Shown: positions 1-12,025, counted from the stretch's first letter. The stretch: DNA of 64,000 nt from Streptomyces sp. TRM70350 (GCF_019219825.1 NZ_JAHUXH010000003.1:310001-374000); one strand, 5' to 3'. The notes: generated from the letters alone by a model not told the origin. Program-made: numbers and translations.

Positions 1-369
1 GGTTCCGGAGTCCGCACCATCGGGGGCATGTACGCAACGGTCAAGGAGGTCAACGAGGACACGGTCCTCCTCGACGCCGGCCCGGGCGTCGAGCTGCTCT
101 TCGCCAAGAACTCCATCGGCGCGGTGCTCTCCGACGACGAGTACAACCGCATCGTGCACGGCATCGAGCACGACCTGAAGGCCGACGCGGACACCGTCCC
201 CGACGACGCCTCCTCCCTCACCGAGACCGACGAGCCCGTCGACGCCGCCCCCTCCGACGAGAAGTCCGTCGACCTCGGCAAGAAGGACGCGGACGAGGAG
301 CCCGCCGCCGCCGAGGCGAGGAAGGGCGAGGAGCCGAAGAAGACCGACGGTGACGCCGAGGCGAAGTAG
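1..369 (+). CDS. yajC: Preprotein translocase subunit YajC, 5'-truncated by the window edge
   Basis: The frame is open from base 1, so the N-terminal part with the single membrane helix lies outside the window. What is visible is the small cytoplasmic domain (TIGGMYATVKEV, then a short beta-rich stretch with ELLFAKNSIGAVL). It is followed by about 75 residues of acidic, Asp/Glu/Ala/Lys-rich low-complexity tail, common in actinobacterial YajC. The family joins SecDF in the accessory Sec complex that aids protein export at the membrane. Position directly upstream of secD and secF, in the usual yajC-secD-secF order, is the main support. The ATG at 28 is internal, because the in-frame residues before it still match the family. 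Confidence 0.88.
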   Translation, partial: GSGVRTIGGMYATVKEVNEDTVLLDAGPGVELLFAKNSIGAVLSDDEYNRIVHGIEHDLKADADTVPDDASSLTETDEPVDAAPSDEKSVDLGKKDADEEPAAAEARKGEEPKKTDGDAEAK

Positions 370-500
370 TCATGTCCCGGTGCGCGCGGGCCGGGCTCGC
401 GTGCCCGGGACGGGCGCATCCCGCACGGGATCCCGACACCATGTCATGGCCGCCCGCCCGCTGACCCGGAGTGAGGCGGCCCGAGAGGGAGTACGAGAAG

Positions 501-2270
501 GTGGCAGCACCTAAAAAGGGCCGGAGCGCGAGCGCTCAGAGCAAGCCATGGCGCTCGCTGGTCCTGATTCTGATCGCCATCGTGGCGCTCACCGGGGGAA
601 TGTTCGCCTCCGGACACACCACTCCGCGTCTCGGCATCGACCTGGCCGGTGGTACGAGCATCACGCTCGGGGCTGTTCCCGAGGACGGCAACGAGGCCGC
701 GATCAACCCGACCAACATGAAGACCGCGGTCGACATCATGGAGCGCCGCGTCAACGGTCTGGGTGTCTCGGAGGCCGAGGTCCAGACGCAGGGCGATCGC
801 AACATCATCGTCAACATTCCCAAGGGCACCAACTCACAGCAGGCCCGGGAACAGGTCGGCACCACCGCCAAGCTCTACTTCCGCCCGGTCCTGGCCACCG
901 AGCCCTCCGCCGGCAGCGCCACGCCGAACCCCTCGCCCAGCGCCTCCTCCAGCGCCCCCTCCGGCGACAAGGACAAGGCCACCGGCTCGGCGAGCCCCTC
1001 CGCCTCGGACTCCGCGAGCCAGAGCGCCACCCCCTCGGCCACCGCCACCACCCAGGGCCGTGCCGTCACGGACGCCCTGAAGGACGACCCCACCCCCTCG
1101 GCGACCGGCTCCGGCTCTCCCAGCCCCTCCCCGTCGGCCACCGGCGGCGCCACCGGCGACGCCGACAGCAAGCTCCAGGCGGAGTACGCGGCGCTGGACT
1201 GCAGCAAGCAGGACGTCCGCGCCACCACCGGTGAGGGCGCCAAGCCGACCGACTCCACCGTGGGCTGCGGCCAGATCCAGGGCGTCTGGTACAAGTACCT
1301 GCTCGGCCCGGCCGCCGTCGACGGCACCGACGTCGACGACGCCCAGGCCGTCTACGACACCCAGAGCGGCGCCGGCTGGAAGGTCCAGATGGACTTCACC
1401 GACGCCGGTGGCAAGAAGTTCGCCGACATCACCGGCAAGCTCGCGCAGAACCCGTCCCCGCAGAACCAGTTCGGCATCGTCCTCGACGGCGAGGTCGTCT
1501 CCAGCCCCTACGTCAACCAGTCGATCACCGGCGGCAACGCCGAGATCTCCGGCAGCTTCACGCAGGAGGAGGCCCAGGGCCTCGCCAACATGCTGTCGTA
1601 CGGCGCCCTGCCGCTGACCTTCCGCGAGGAGAGCGTCACCACGGTGACCGCGGCGCTCGGCGGCGACCAGCTGCAGGCCGGTCTGATCGCGGGCGCCATC
1701 GGTCTCGCCCTGGTCGTGCTCTACCTGCTGGTCTACTACCGCGGCCTGTCGTTCATCGCGATCCTGTCGCTGCTCGTCTCCGCCGCCCTCACGTACACGA
1801 TCATGTCGCTGCTCGGCCCGGCCATCGGCTTCGCGCTGAACCTGCCGGCCGTCTGCGGTGCCATCGTCGCCATCGGCATCACGGCGGACTCGTTCATCGT
1901 GTACTTCGAACGGGTCCGGGACGAGATCCGCGAGGGCCGCTCGCTGCGCCCCGCCGTCGAGCGGGCCTGGCCGCGCGCCCGGCGCACCATCCTGGTCTCC
2001 GACTTCGTTTCGTTCCTCGCCGCCGCGGTGCTCTTCATCGTCACCGTCGGCAAGGTCCAGGGCTTCGCCTTCACGCTCGGCCTGACCACCCTGCTCGACG
2101 TGGTCGTGGTGTTCCTCTTCACCAAGCCGCTGCTGACCCTGATGTCCCGCCGCGACTTCTTCGCGAGCGGCCACAAGTGGTCCGGCCTCGACCCGAAGAG
2201 CCTGGGTGCCAAGCCGCCGCTGCGCCGCACCCGCCGTCCCGTCGCCCCCGTCGAAACGAAGGAGGCGTGA
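501..2270 (+). CDS. secD: Protein translocase subunit SecD
   Basis: SecD is a proton-motive-force-driven RND-type membrane protein that helps pull proteins out of SecYEG. A basic N-terminus precedes TM1 (about residues 18-37), then the conserved GIDLAGGTSI segment, a large extracytoplasmic domain and five C-terminal membrane helices ending near residue 560. GTG at 501 is chosen because GAGGGAG at 485-491 precedes it by 9 bases; an in-frame GTG at 471 has a weaker site. The protein is 589 residues. Residues about 134-222 form a Ser/Pro/Thr/Ala-rich insertion inside the extracytoplasmic domain, absent from enterobacterial SecD. secF starts one base after the stop codon, so the two are cotranscribed. 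Confidence 0.95.
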   Translation: MAAPKKGRSASAQSKPWRSLVLILIAIVALTGGMFASGHTTPRLGIDLAGGTSITLGAVPEDGNEAAINPTNMKTAVDIMERRVNGLGVSEAEVQTQGDRNIIVNIPKGTNSQQAREQVGTTAKLYFRPVLATEPSAGSATPNPSPSASSSAPSGDKDKATGSASPSASDSASQSATPSATATTQGRAVTDALKDDPTPSATGSGSPSPSPSATGGATGDADSKLQAEYAALDCSKQDVRATTGEGAKPTDSTVGCGQIQGVWYKYLLGPAAVDGTDVDDAQAVYDTQSGAGWKVQMDFTDAGGKKFADITGKLAQNPSPQNQFGIVLDGEVVSSPYVNQSITGGNAEISGSFTQEEAQGLANMLSYGALPLTFREESVTTVTAALGGDQLQAGLIAGAIGLALVVLYLLVYYRGLSFIAILSLLVSAALTYTIMSLLGPAIGFALNLPAVCGAIVAIGITADSFIVYFERVRDEIREGRSLRPAVERAWPRARRTILVSDFVSFLAAAVLFIVTVGKVQGFAFTLGLTTLLDVVVVFLFTKPLLTLMSRRDFFASGHKWSGLDPKSLGAKPPLRRTRRPVAPVETKEA

Positions 2271-2271
2271 G

Positions 2272-3387
2272 ATGTCGAAGCTCGGCAAGCTCGGCGCCCG
2301 ACTGCACCACGGCGAGGTCGGCTACGACTTCGTCAAGAACCGCAAGATCTGGTACGGCATCTCCATCCTGATCACCATCACGGCCATCGTCGGCCTGGCG
2401 GTGCGCGGCCTGCACATGGGCATCGAGTTCCAGGGCGGTGCCGTCTTCACCACCCCGAAGACGTCCGTCTCGGTCTCCCAGGCCGAGGAGTACGCGGAGG
2501 AGGCCTCCGGGCACGACGCGATCGTCCAGCAGCTCGGCAACGGCAGCCTCCGCATCCAGATCGCGGGCATCGACACGGGCCAGGCGGACCGGATCAACGC
2601 GGCGCTGGCCGAGGACATGAAGGTCGACGCCGAGAAGATCAACGCCGAACTGGTCGGCCCCAGCTGGGGCGAGCAGATCGCCAACAAGGCCTGGCAGGGT
2701 CTTGGGATCTTCCTGGTCCTTGTCGTGATCTATCTGGCGATCGCCTTCGAATGGCGTATGGCGATCGCCGCGTTCGTCGCCCTGATCCACGACATCACCA
2801 TCACGGTCGGCATCTACGCCCTCGTGGGCTTCGAAGTCACACCGGGCACGGTGATCGGTCTGCTGACGATCCTCGGTTACTCGCTGTACGACACGGTCGT
2901 CGTCTTCGACAGCCTCAAGGAACAGACCAAGGACATCACCAAGCAGACCCGCTGGACCTACAGCGACATCGCCAACCGCTCCATCAACAGCACGCTGGTC
3001 CGCTCGGTCAACACCACGGTGGTCGCGCTGCTGCCGGTGGCGGGCCTGCTGTTCATCGGTGGCGGTGTGCTCGGCGCCGGCATGCTCAACGACATCTCGC
3101 TGTCGCTGTTCGTCGGCCTCGCCGCGGGTGCGTACTCCTCGATCTTCATCGCCACGCCGCTCGTCGCCGACCTCAAGGAGCGCGAGCCGCAGTTGAAGGC
3201 GCTGAGGAAGCGGGTCCTCGCCAAGCGGGCCCAGAGCGCCGACCAGGGCGAGACGATGGCCGTCGACGGCGTGGGCGAGCCGCTCGCCGACGAGCCGGAG
3301 GACGCCGCTCCCGCAGTCGTCGGGCCGCGCAACCAGCCCGCGTCCCGCACGCGCGGCCGCGGCCGACCCTCGGGGAAGCGCCGATGA
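2272..3387 (+). CDS. secF: Protein translocase subunit SecF
   Basis: SecF is the partner of SecD in the accessory export complex. It has the standard order: a short cytoplasmic N-terminus, TM1 (VKNRKIWYGISIL onward), the GIEFQGG motif, an extracytoplasmic domain, then five helices including LLTILGYSLYDTVVVFDS, a family hallmark. ATG at 2272 follows GGAGG at 2261-2265, part of the secD tail, so translation is coupled. It encodes 371 residues. The C-terminal 60 or so residues are a charged, Arg/Pro-rich cytoplasmic tail. The stop codon overlaps the apt start (ATGA at 3384-3387). Confidence 0.95.
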   Translation: MSKLGKLGARLHHGEVGYDFVKNRKIWYGISILITITAIVGLAVRGLHMGIEFQGGAVFTTPKTSVSVSQAEEYAEEASGHDAIVQQLGNGSLRIQIAGIDTGQADRINAALAEDMKVDAEKINAELVGPSWGEQIANKAWQGLGIFLVLVVIYLAIAFEWRMAIAAFVALIHDITITVGIYALVGFEVTPGTVIGLLTILGYSLYDTVVVFDSLKEQTKDITKQTRWTYSDIANRSINSTLVRSVNTTVVALLPVAGLLFIGGGVLGAGMLNDISLSLFVGLAAGAYSSIFIATPLVADLKEREPQLKALRKRVLAKRAQSADQGETMAVDGVGEPLADEPEDAAPAVVGPRNQPASRTRGRGRPSGKRR

Positions 3388-3923
3388 CCGACATCAGGGA
3401 GCTGCTGCTCAGCCGTATCCGTGACGTGGCTGACTACCCCGAGCCGGGCGTGATGTTCAAGGACATCACCCCGCTCCTGGCGGACCCCGCGGCGTTCACC
3501 GCGCTGACGGACGCGCTGGCCGAGACCGTGGAGCACACCGGCGCCACGAAGGTCGTCGGCCTGGAGGCCCGCGGCTTCATCCTCGGCGCCCCGGTCGCCG
3601 TGCGGGCCGGCGTCGGCTTCGTCCCCGTGCGCAAGGCGGGCAAGCTCCCCGGAGCGACGCTGCGCCAGGCGTACGACCTGGAGTACGGCTCGGCGGAGAT
3701 CGAGGTGCACGCCGAGGACCTCACCGAGCGCGACCGTGTCCTGGTCGTCGACGACGTCCTCGCCACCGGCGGCACGGCGGAGGCCTCCCTGGAGCTCATC
3801 CGCCGGGCCGGCGCCGAGATCGCAGGCCTGGCCGTGCTGATGGAACTCGCCTTCCTGAACGGCCGTACCCGCCTGGAACCGGCTCTGGCCGGGGCCCCGC
3901 TGGAGGCCCTGCTCACGGTCTGA
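3384..3923 (+). CDS. apt: Adenine phosphoribosyltransferase
   Basis: Apt converts adenine and PRPP to AMP for purine salvage. The 179-residue protein has the expected length and the PRPP-binding signature VLVVDDVLATGGTAEA (about residues 114-129). It also has the family motifs FKDITPLL near the N-terminus and GLEARGFILGAPVA. The ATG overlaps the secF stop codon, so it is cotranslated with the Sec genes. Position between secF and relA matches the usual Streptomyces order. A strong hairpin 20 bases past the stop ends the operon. Confidence 0.94.
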   Translation: MTDIRELLLSRIRDVADYPEPGVMFKDITPLLADPAAFTALTDALAETVEHTGATKVVGLEARGFILGAPVAVRAGVGFVPVRKAGKLPGATLRQAYDLEYGSAEIEVHAEDLTERDRVLVVDDVLATGGTAEASLELIRRAGAEIAGLAVLMELAFLNGRTRLEPALAGAPLEALLTV

Positions 3924-3942
3924 CGGACAGCATCCTGCCTGT

Positions 3943-3975
3943 GGAGGCGCCCCTCACCACCGCAGGGGCGCCTCC
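3943..3975 (+). terminator. Rho-independent-type hairpin after apt
   Basis: Perfect 12-base inverted repeat GGAGGCGCCCCT (3943-3954) and AGGGGCGCCTCC (3964-3975) with a 9-base loop. There is no U-run, as is normal in Streptomyces. It separates the Sec/apt operon from relA. Confidence 0.75.
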
Positions 3976-4060
3976 GCTGCTTCGCATACGGGTGGGGCCG
4001 AGGAATCCGGTGGCCGTCTCAGGCGTTGCTCGGGTAGACGGCCCTCACTTCGGCCTGAAG

Positions 4061-4089
4061 GCGATCCTGGAGCTCAGGATCGCTACCAT
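4061..4089 (+). promoter_or_regulatory. Candidate relA promoter with overlapping dyad
   Basis: A perfect 9-base inverted repeat GCGATCCTG (4061-4069) / CAGGATCGC (4075-4083) directly abuts TACCAT (4084-4089), a good actinobacterial -10 box. A -35 element at normal distance would lie inside the left arm. The predicted transcript start near 4096 gives a leader of about 45 bases with GAGGAG at 4130-4135 before the TTG start of relA. Seen: dyad and hexamer. Inferred: promoter and operator function. Confidence 0.45.
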
Positions 4090-4140
4090 GGGGTCTCCGG
4101 AGCCTGACCGGGGGACCCGGATCGCGCACGAGGAGCCCTC

Positions 4141-6726
<2,586 letters not shown>

Positions 6727-6744
6727 GACCGCATACGACGAGAA

Positions 6745-6772
6745 GGGCCCGTACCTCGCGAGGTACGGGCCC
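6745..6772. terminator. Bidirectional terminator between relA and the DUF349 gene
   Basis: A perfect 28-base palindrome with arms GGGCCCGTACCTCG and CGAGGTACGGGCCC sits 18 bases past the relA stop and 17 bases past the stop of the convergent gene. It can terminate both transcripts. Confidence 0.85.
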
Positions 6773-6789
6773 CTCTCACCTGCGCGACC

Positions 6790-8019
6790 TCAGCCGCCGA
6801 ACTCCTGCAGACCCTTCAGAGCCTGGTCCAGCAGCGCCTGGCGGCCCTCCAGCTCCTTTTCGAGCTTGTCGGCCTTGGCGTTGTTGCCCTGGGCGCGCGC
6901 CTGCTCGATCTGCTTCTTGAGCTTGTCGACCGCGGCCTGGAGCTGGCCGGTCAGACCCTCGGCACGCGCGCGTGCCTCCGGGTTCGTCCGGCGCCACTCG
7001 GTCTCCTCGGCCTCCTGGATGGCCCGCTCCACGGCGTGCATCCGGCCCTCGACCTTCGGCCGGGCGTCGCGCGGCACATGGCCGATGGCCTCCCAGCGCT
7101 CGTTGATCGTGCGGAAGGCGGCCCGCGCGGCCTTCAGGTCGGTCACGGGGAGGATCTTCTCGGCCTCCTCGGCCAGCTCCTCCTTGAGCTTGAGGTTCTC
7201 CGCCTGCTCCGCGTCCCGCTCGGCGAAGACCGAGCTGCGGGCGGCGAAGAAGACGTCCTGGGCGCCGCGGAAGCGGTTCCACAGATCGTCCTCGTGCTCG
7301 CGCTGGGCGCGCCCCGCGGCCTTCCACTCCGCCATCAGCTCGCGGTAGCGCGCGGCCGTCGGACCCCAGTCCGTCGAGCTCGACAGCTCCTCGGCCTCGG
7401 CGACCAGCCGCTCCTTGGTCTTGCGGGCCTCCTCGCGCTGCGCGTCCAGCTGCGCGAAGTGCGCCTTGCGGCGCTTGGAGAACGCCGATCGGGCGTGTGA
7501 GAAGCGGTGCCAGAGCTCGTCGTCCGACTTGCGGTCCAGCCGCGGCAGCCCCTTCCAGGTGTCCACCAGGGCCCGCAGCCGCTCGCCGGCCGCCCGCCAC
7601 TGGTCGGACTGGGCCAGCTGCTCCGCCTCGGCGACCAGCGCCTCCTTGGCGTGCCGGGCCTCGTCGGTCTGCCGTGCCCGCTGGGCCTTGCGCTCCTCGC
7701 GGCGCGCCTCGACGGTCTGGACGAGCTTGTCCAGCCGGGCCCGCAGCGCGTCCAGATCGCCGACGGCGTGGTGCGCGTCGACCTGCTCGCGCAGATGGTC
7801 GATGGCCGCCATCGCGTCCTTCGCCGACAGGTCGGTGGTCTGCACTCGCTTCTCGAGGAGGCCGATCTCGACAACCAGGCCCTCGTACTTGCGCTCGAAA
7901 TAGGCCAACGCTTCCTCGGGGGAGCCGGCCTGCCAGGAACCGACGACCTTCTCGCCGTCGGCCGTACGCACGTACACGGTCCCCGTCTCGTCGACGCGGC
8001 CCCACGGGTCGCTGCTCAC
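6790..8019 (-). CDS. DUF349 domain-containing coiled-coil protein
   Basis: The protein has 409 residues, is rich in Ala, Glu, Arg and Lys, and is predicted to be mostly helical with long coiled coils. It contains repeated DUF349 modules, seen as recurring W-(K/R)-x-aromatic and LWxRF patterns (ELWHRFSHARSAF, DLWNRFRGAQDVF). No catalytic motif or signal peptide is apparent, so it should be cytoplasmic. The GTG start at 8019 follows a GGAGGAG site. It converges on relA across a shared terminator, an arrangement typical of Streptomyces. The molecular function of DUF349 proteins is not established, and I do not assign one. Confidence 0.85.
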   Translation of the reverse strand: MSSDPWGRVDETGTVYVRTADGEKVVGSWQAGSPEEALAYFERKYEGLVVEIGLLEKRVQTTDLSAKDAMAAIDHLREQVDAHHAVGDLDALRARLDKLVQTVEARREERKAQRARQTDEARHAKEALVAEAEQLAQSDQWRAAGERLRALVDTWKGLPRLDRKSDDELWHRFSHARSAFSKRRKAHFAQLDAQREEARKTKERLVAEAEELSSSTDWGPTAARYRELMAEWKAAGRAQREHEDDLWNRFRGAQDVFFAARSSVFAERDAEQAENLKLKEELAEEAEKILPVTDLKAARAAFRTINERWEAIGHVPRDARPKVEGRMHAVERAIQEAEETEWRRTNPEARARAEGLTGQLQAAVDKLKKQIEQARAQGNNAKADKLEKELEGRQALLDQALKGLQEFGG

Positions 8020-8157
8020 AGCGCCTCCTCCACATGATGCCTGCGGGGGGCCGTCAAGCTCCCCCGGGCATCGTCCACAGTTTCGTCACGGCCAACATAG
8101 GCGACCGGCGGGTTGCCTGTCCGCATCCCGCGCGACCGAAATTTCGCAGTTGGGCGG

Positions 8158-8973
8158 TCAGGATTTCGTGACGGTTGCCTTGTTGATCACGACCGTCGCG
8201 TTGGGTGCCCCGTCACCGGCGCCCGTGCTCTCACCCGCGTCGGCGATCTTCTTCAGAACCGTCATACCGGCCTCGGAAACGGTACCGAACGGTGTGTAGC
8301 TGGGCGGCAGCTGACTGTCCTGGTAGACGAGGAAGAACTGGCTGCCGCCGGAGCCCGGCTGACCGGTGTTCGCCATCGCGACGGTGCCCGCGGGGTAGAT
8401 GTTGTCCTTGAGGCTCTTGTCCTTCAGGTTCTCGTCCGGAATCGTGTACCCGGGACCGCCGCTGCCGCTGCCCGTCGGGTCGCCGCACTGGAGCACGTAG
8501 ATGCCGTTGGTGGTCAGCCGGTGGCACGTGGTGTGGTCGAAGTAGCCCTTGCCGGCCAGGAAGTTGAACGAGTTCACCGTGTGCGGGGCTGCCGACGCCT
8601 TCAGCGCGATGTCTATGTCACCGCAGGTCGTCGCCAGCTTCATCGTGTAGTCGGCCGACTTGTCGATGGTCATCGCCGGCTCCTTCTTCCAGGTCTCCGA
8701 CTTGACCTTGCCGGCGGCCGGCTTGTCGCACGGGTCCGGCGCCTTGGACGGCGAGGCGCTCTGCGTGACCTCGGCGCCCGCGTTGGTCTTGTCGTCGTCC
8801 TTGAGTACGCCGGTCGTGTACAGCGCGAGGCTGCCGATCAGGACCACGCCGAGCGCCGAAGCGATCACGGCGTTGCGCATGCGCGCCTTGCGCCGGGCGT
8901 CGGTGCGCCGCTGCTGCTGCCGCAAGAACTTCTCCCGGGCGAGCTGCCGCCGCCGCTGTTCCTGGCTGACCAC
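8158..8973 (-). CDS. Membrane-anchored cyclophilin-type peptidyl-prolyl isomerase
   Basis: The 271-residue protein has a strongly basic cytoplasmic N-terminus, one membrane helix (about residues 33-52) and an acidic linker. A C-terminal cyclophilin domain (about 100-271) follows, recognisable by GKGYFDHTTCHRL, the GSGGPGYTIPDE segment and GSGGSQFFLVY. Cyclophilins catalyse cis-trans isomerisation of peptidyl-proline bonds. The topology places the catalytic domain outside the membrane, where it may assist folding of exported proteins. The GTG at 8973 follows GAGGAG by 8 bases. It is divergent from the MBL gene at 9155. Confidence 0.88.
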   Translation of the reverse strand: MVSQEQRRRQLAREKFLRQQQRRTDARRKARMRNAVIASALGVVLIGSLALYTTGVLKDDDKTNAGAEVTQSASPSKAPDPCDKPAAGKVKSETWKKEPAMTIDKSADYTMKLATTCGDIDIALKASAAPHTVNSFNFLAGKGYFDHTTCHRLTTNGIYVLQCGDPTGSGSGGPGYTIPDENLKDKSLKDNIYPAGTVAMANTGQPGSGGSQFFLVYQDSQLPPSYTPFGTVSEAGMTVLKKIADAGESTGAGDGAPNATVVINKATVTKS

Positions 8974-9154
8974 CGGATTTACTCCTCATGCGTCTCGTAC
9001 GTCGACCGGTACGCGTGCGTGCTGTGTGCCGACCGCCTGCGTGTGCCCCGTACCGTATATGGGTTCGCTGAGGAATCGGCAGCGCCGGTAGGCTCTTGAC
9101 GTCAGGCGCAGCCGTCGCCGAGGCCGCCCGTATCGACACAAACGAAGGACGATC

Positions 9155-9874
9155 GTGCTCATTGCCGGGTTCCCCGCCGGGGCCTGGGGGACGAACTGTT
9201 ATCTCGTCGCCCCCGCCGCCGGTGAGGAGTGCGTGATCATCGACCCGGGCCACCAGGCGGCCCCAGGAGTCGAGGAAGCGCTGAAGAAGCATCGGCTCAA
9301 GCCCGTCGCCGTCGTCCTCACCCACGGCCACATCGACCACGTGGCCTCGGTCGTCCCGGTCTGCGGAGCGCACGACGTACCGGCCTGGATCCACCCCGAG
9401 GACCGGTACATGCTGAGCGACCCCGCGAAGGCCCTCGGCCGGTCCATCGGGATGCCGCTCCTGGGCGAGCTCACCGTGGGGGAGCCGGACGACGTCAAGG
9501 AACTGTCCGACGGCGCCAGGCTGGAGCTGGCCGGTCTGGAGTTCTCCGTCGCGCACGCGCCCGGCCATACCAAGGGGTCGGTGACCTTCCGGATGCCCGA
9601 GACCGCGGACATCCCGTCCGTGTTCTTCTCGGGCGATCTGCTCTTCGCCGGCTCCATCGGACGCACCGACCTGCCCGGCGGTGACATGGCCGAGATGCTC
9701 GACTCGCTGGCCCGCGTGTGCCTGCCGCTCGACGACTCGACCGTGGTGCTGTCCGGCCACGGCCCCCAGACCACCATCGGCCAGGAGCGCGCCACCAACC
9801 CGTATCTGCGGCAAGTGGCCGCAGGCCGCCGAGATCACAGCGCGCACGCCGACGCTCCCCGACGAGGAATGTGA
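9155..9874 (+). CDS. MBL-fold metallo-hydrolase (glyoxalase II-like)
   Basis: The 239-residue protein belongs to the metallo-beta-lactamase fold. The metal-binding motif THGHIDH is at residues 56-62, followed by further ligands in [24 protein letters not shown] and VLSGHGPQT. The architecture matches hydroxyacylglutathione-hydrolase-like proteins, but the substrate cannot be told from sequence; Streptomyces use mycothiol rather than glutathione. GTG at 9155 is preceded by GAAGGAC. The hisS start lies 11 bases downstream, so the two genes are very likely cotranscribed, as in other actinomycetes. Confidence 0.88.
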   Translation: MLIAGFPAGAWGTNCYLVAPAAGEECVIIDPGHQAAPGVEEALKKHRLKPVAVVLTHGHIDHVASVVPVCGAHDVPAWIHPEDRYMLSDPAKALGRSIGMPLLGELTVGEPDDVKELSDGARLELAGLEFSVAHAPGHTKGSVTFRMPETADIPSVFFSGDLLFAGSIGRTDLPGGDMAEMLDSLARVCLPLDDSTVVLSGHGPQTTIGQERATNPYLRQVAAGRRDHSAHADAPRRGM

Positions 9875-9885
9875 CGAGAACTTCC

Positions 9886-11148
9886 GTGAGCACCTTCAAG
9901 GCCCCCAAGGGCACGTACGACCTGATCCCACCGGACAGCGCCAAGTACCTGGCCGTCCGTGAGGCGATCGCGGCCCCGCTGCGCAACTCCGGCTACGGCT
10001 ACATCGAGACGCCCGGCTTCGAGAACGTCGAACTGTTCGCGCGTGGCGTCGGCGAGTCCACCGACATCGTCACCAAGGAGATGTACGCCTTCGAGACCAA
10101 GGGCGGCGACAAGCTCGCCCTGCGCCCCGAGGGCACGGCGTCCGTGCTGCGCGCCGCGCTGGAGGCCAACCTGCACAAGGCGGGCAACCTGCCGGTCAAG
10201 CTCTGGTACTCGGGCTCGTACTACCGCTACGAGCGCCCCCAGAAGGGCCGTTACCGCCACTTCTCCCAGGTCGGCGCCGAGGCCATCGGCGCGGAGGACC
10301 CCGCCCTCGACGCCGAGTTGATCATCCTGGCCGACCAGGCGTACCGCTCGCTGGGCCTGAGCAACTTCCGGATCCTGCTCAACAGCCTGGGCGACAAGGA
10401 GTGCCGTCCCGTCTACCGGGCCGCCCTCCAGGACTTCCTGAGGGGCCTGGACCTCGACGAGGACACCCTGCGCCGGGCGGAGATCAACCCGCTGCGCGTC
10501 CTCGACGACAAGCGCGAGTCGGTCCAGAAGCAGCTGACGGGCGCCCCACTGCTCCGCGACTACCTCTGCGACGCCTGCAAGGCGTACCACGAGGAGGTCC
10601 GCGAGCTGATCACGGAGGCGGGCGTCGCCTTCGAGAACGACCCGAAGCTGGTGCGCGGCCTGGACTACTACACGCGGACCACCTTCGAGTTCGTCCACGA
10701 CGGTCTCGGCTCGCAGTCCGCGGTGGGCGGCGGCGGCCGCTACGACGGCCTGTCGGAGATGATCGGCGGCCCCGCGCTGCCGTCCGTCGGCTGGGCCCTC
10801 GGCGTCGACCGCACGGTGCTCGCCCTGGAGGCGGAGGGCGTCGACCTGGAACTCCCCGCCGCCACCAGCGTGTTCGCGGTGCCGCTCGGCGAGGAGGCCC
10901 GCCGGGTGCTGTTCGCCAAGGTCACCGAGCTGCGCAAGGTCGGCGTCGCCGCCGACTTCTCCTACGGCGCCAAGGGCCTCAAGGGCGCCATGAAGAACGC
11001 CAACCGCAGCGGAGCCCGCTACACGATCGTGGCCGGCGAACGCGATCTCGCCGAGGGCGTGGTCCAGCTCAAGGACATGGAGTCCGGCGAGCAGACGGCC
11101 GTCGGCGTCAACGAGATCGTCGCCGAACTGGAAGCCCGGCTGGGCTGA
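9886..11148 (+). CDS. hisS: Histidyl-tRNA synthetase
   Basis: This class II aminoacyl-tRNA synthetase charges tRNA-His. The start at GTG 9886 gives a 420-residue protein beginning with the family N-terminus ([11 protein letters not shown]). Class II motif 2 appears as [16 protein letters not shown], the histidine-specific loop as [13 protein letters not shown], and motif 3 as GVDRTVLAL near residue 300. The C-terminal anticodon-binding domain ends at the stop. The ribosome-binding site is weak, and coupling to the upstream MBL gene is likely. A hairpin follows the stop. Confidence 0.95.
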   Translation: MSTFKAPKGTYDLIPPDSAKYLAVREAIAAPLRNSGYGYIETPGFENVELFARGVGESTDIVTKEMYAFETKGGDKLALRPEGTASVLRAALEANLHKAGNLPVKLWYSGSYYRYERPQKGRYRHFSQVGAEAIGAEDPALDAELIILADQAYRSLGLSNFRILLNSLGDKECRPVYRAALQDFLRGLDLDEDTLRRAEINPLRVLDDKRESVQKQLTGAPLLRDYLCDACKAYHEEVRELITEAGVAFENDPKLVRGLDYYTRTTFEFVHDGLGSQSAVGGGGRYDGLSEMIGGPALPSVGWALGVDRTVLALEAEGVDLELPAATSVFAVPLGEEARRVLFAKVTELRKVGVAADFSYGAKGLKGAMKNANRSGARYTIVAGERDLAEGVVQLKDMESGEQTAVGVNEIVAELEARLG

Positions 11149-11157
11149 TCACGTCCA

Positions 11158-11197
11158 TGAGGGCGCCGGAGGTCCTGCGGGGCACCTGGCGCCCTCA
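11158..11197 (+). terminator. Hairpin after hisS
   Basis: Ten-base perfect arms TGAGGGCGCC (11158-11167) and GGCGCCCTCA (11188-11197) enclose a partly paired 20-base loop. The hairpin begins 9 bases after the hisS stop codon. Confidence 0.7.
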
Positions 11198-11321
11198 CAC
11201 ATGTCCGGAACCGATCGGCGGGCCATACGCGTCCTTGTGTGCAACGGTGGACTTACGGGCGCGTGCGGCACAATGTCGCCTGCCGGAAGTAGGCCTCCCC
11301 TCAAGTGACGGAATCGGCGTG

Positions 11322-11978
11322 ATGAGCAAGACGACAGTCAACGACGTCTCCACGGAGCCCGAGCCGCGGAGCGCGGCCGCCGAGCCGAGCACGGTCGGCG
11401 GCAGCCGGGCCCTCGCCCTGCTGTTGGTGATCACGGGCGCGGCAGGACTGCTCGCCGCGTGGGTCATCACGCTCGACAAGTTCAAGATCCTCGAAGCCAA
11501 GGCCCGGGGCGAGACGTTCACACCGAGCTGCAGCCTCAACCCGATCGTCTCCTGCGGCAGCGTCATGGAGAGCCCCCAGGCCTCCGTCTTCGGATTCCCC
11601 AACCCGATGCTCGGCCTGGTCACCTACGGCATCGTGATCTGTGTCGGCATGAGCCTGCTCGGCCGGGCCCGCTTCCCGCGCTGGTACTGGCTCACCTTCA
11701 ACGCCGGCACCCTCTTCGGCGTCGTCTTCTGCACCTGGCTGATGTTCCAGTCGCTGTACCGGATCAACGCGCTGTGCCTGTGGTGCTCGCTGGCCTGGGT
11801 CGCCACGATCGTCATGTTCTGGTACGTGACCTCGTTCAACATCCGCAACGGCCTCCTGCCCGCGCCGGACGGCCTGAAGCGGTTCTTCGCCGAGTTCACC
11901 TGGGTGCTGCCGGTCACGCACGTCGGCATCATCGTCATGCTGATCCTGACCCGCTGGGGCAGCCAGCTCTGGGCCTGA
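11322..11978 (+). CDS. Vitamin K epoxide reductase (VKOR) family membrane protein
   Basis: The 218-residue protein has about five predicted membrane helices. It carries the four cysteines expected of bacterial VKOR homologues: Cys70 and Cys78 in a loop after the first helix, and a CLWC pair (152-155) at a helix end. In bacteria this family reoxidises DsbA-like thiol oxidases with quinone as acceptor, supporting disulfide formation outside the membrane. No fused thioredoxin domain is present here. ATG at 11322 is chosen over longer in-frame extensions because the upstream translation looks non-coding; the ribosome-binding site is poor. Confidence 0.85.
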   Translation: MSKTTVNDVSTEPEPRSAAAEPSTVGGSRALALLLVITGAAGLLAAWVITLDKFKILEAKARGETFTPSCSLNPIVSCGSVMESPQASVFGFPNPMLGLVTYGIVICVGMSLLGRARFPRWYWLTFNAGTLFGVVFCTWLMFQSLYRINALCLWCSLAWVATIVMFWYVTSFNIRNGLLPAPDGLKRFFAEFTWVLPVTHVGIIVMLILTRWGSQLWA

Positions 11979-12025
11979 GCCCACGCCCGGCGGCATTGTC
12001 AGTGCCGTGATTTAGGGTTTTCTGC

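Noticed and set aside
834..2288. Long minus-strand open frames opposite secD, relA, alaS, carB and similar genes
   Set aside because: They are antisense shadows caused by high GC3: low-complexity Gly/Ala/Arg/Val composition, no domains, and fully overlapped by clear family members.
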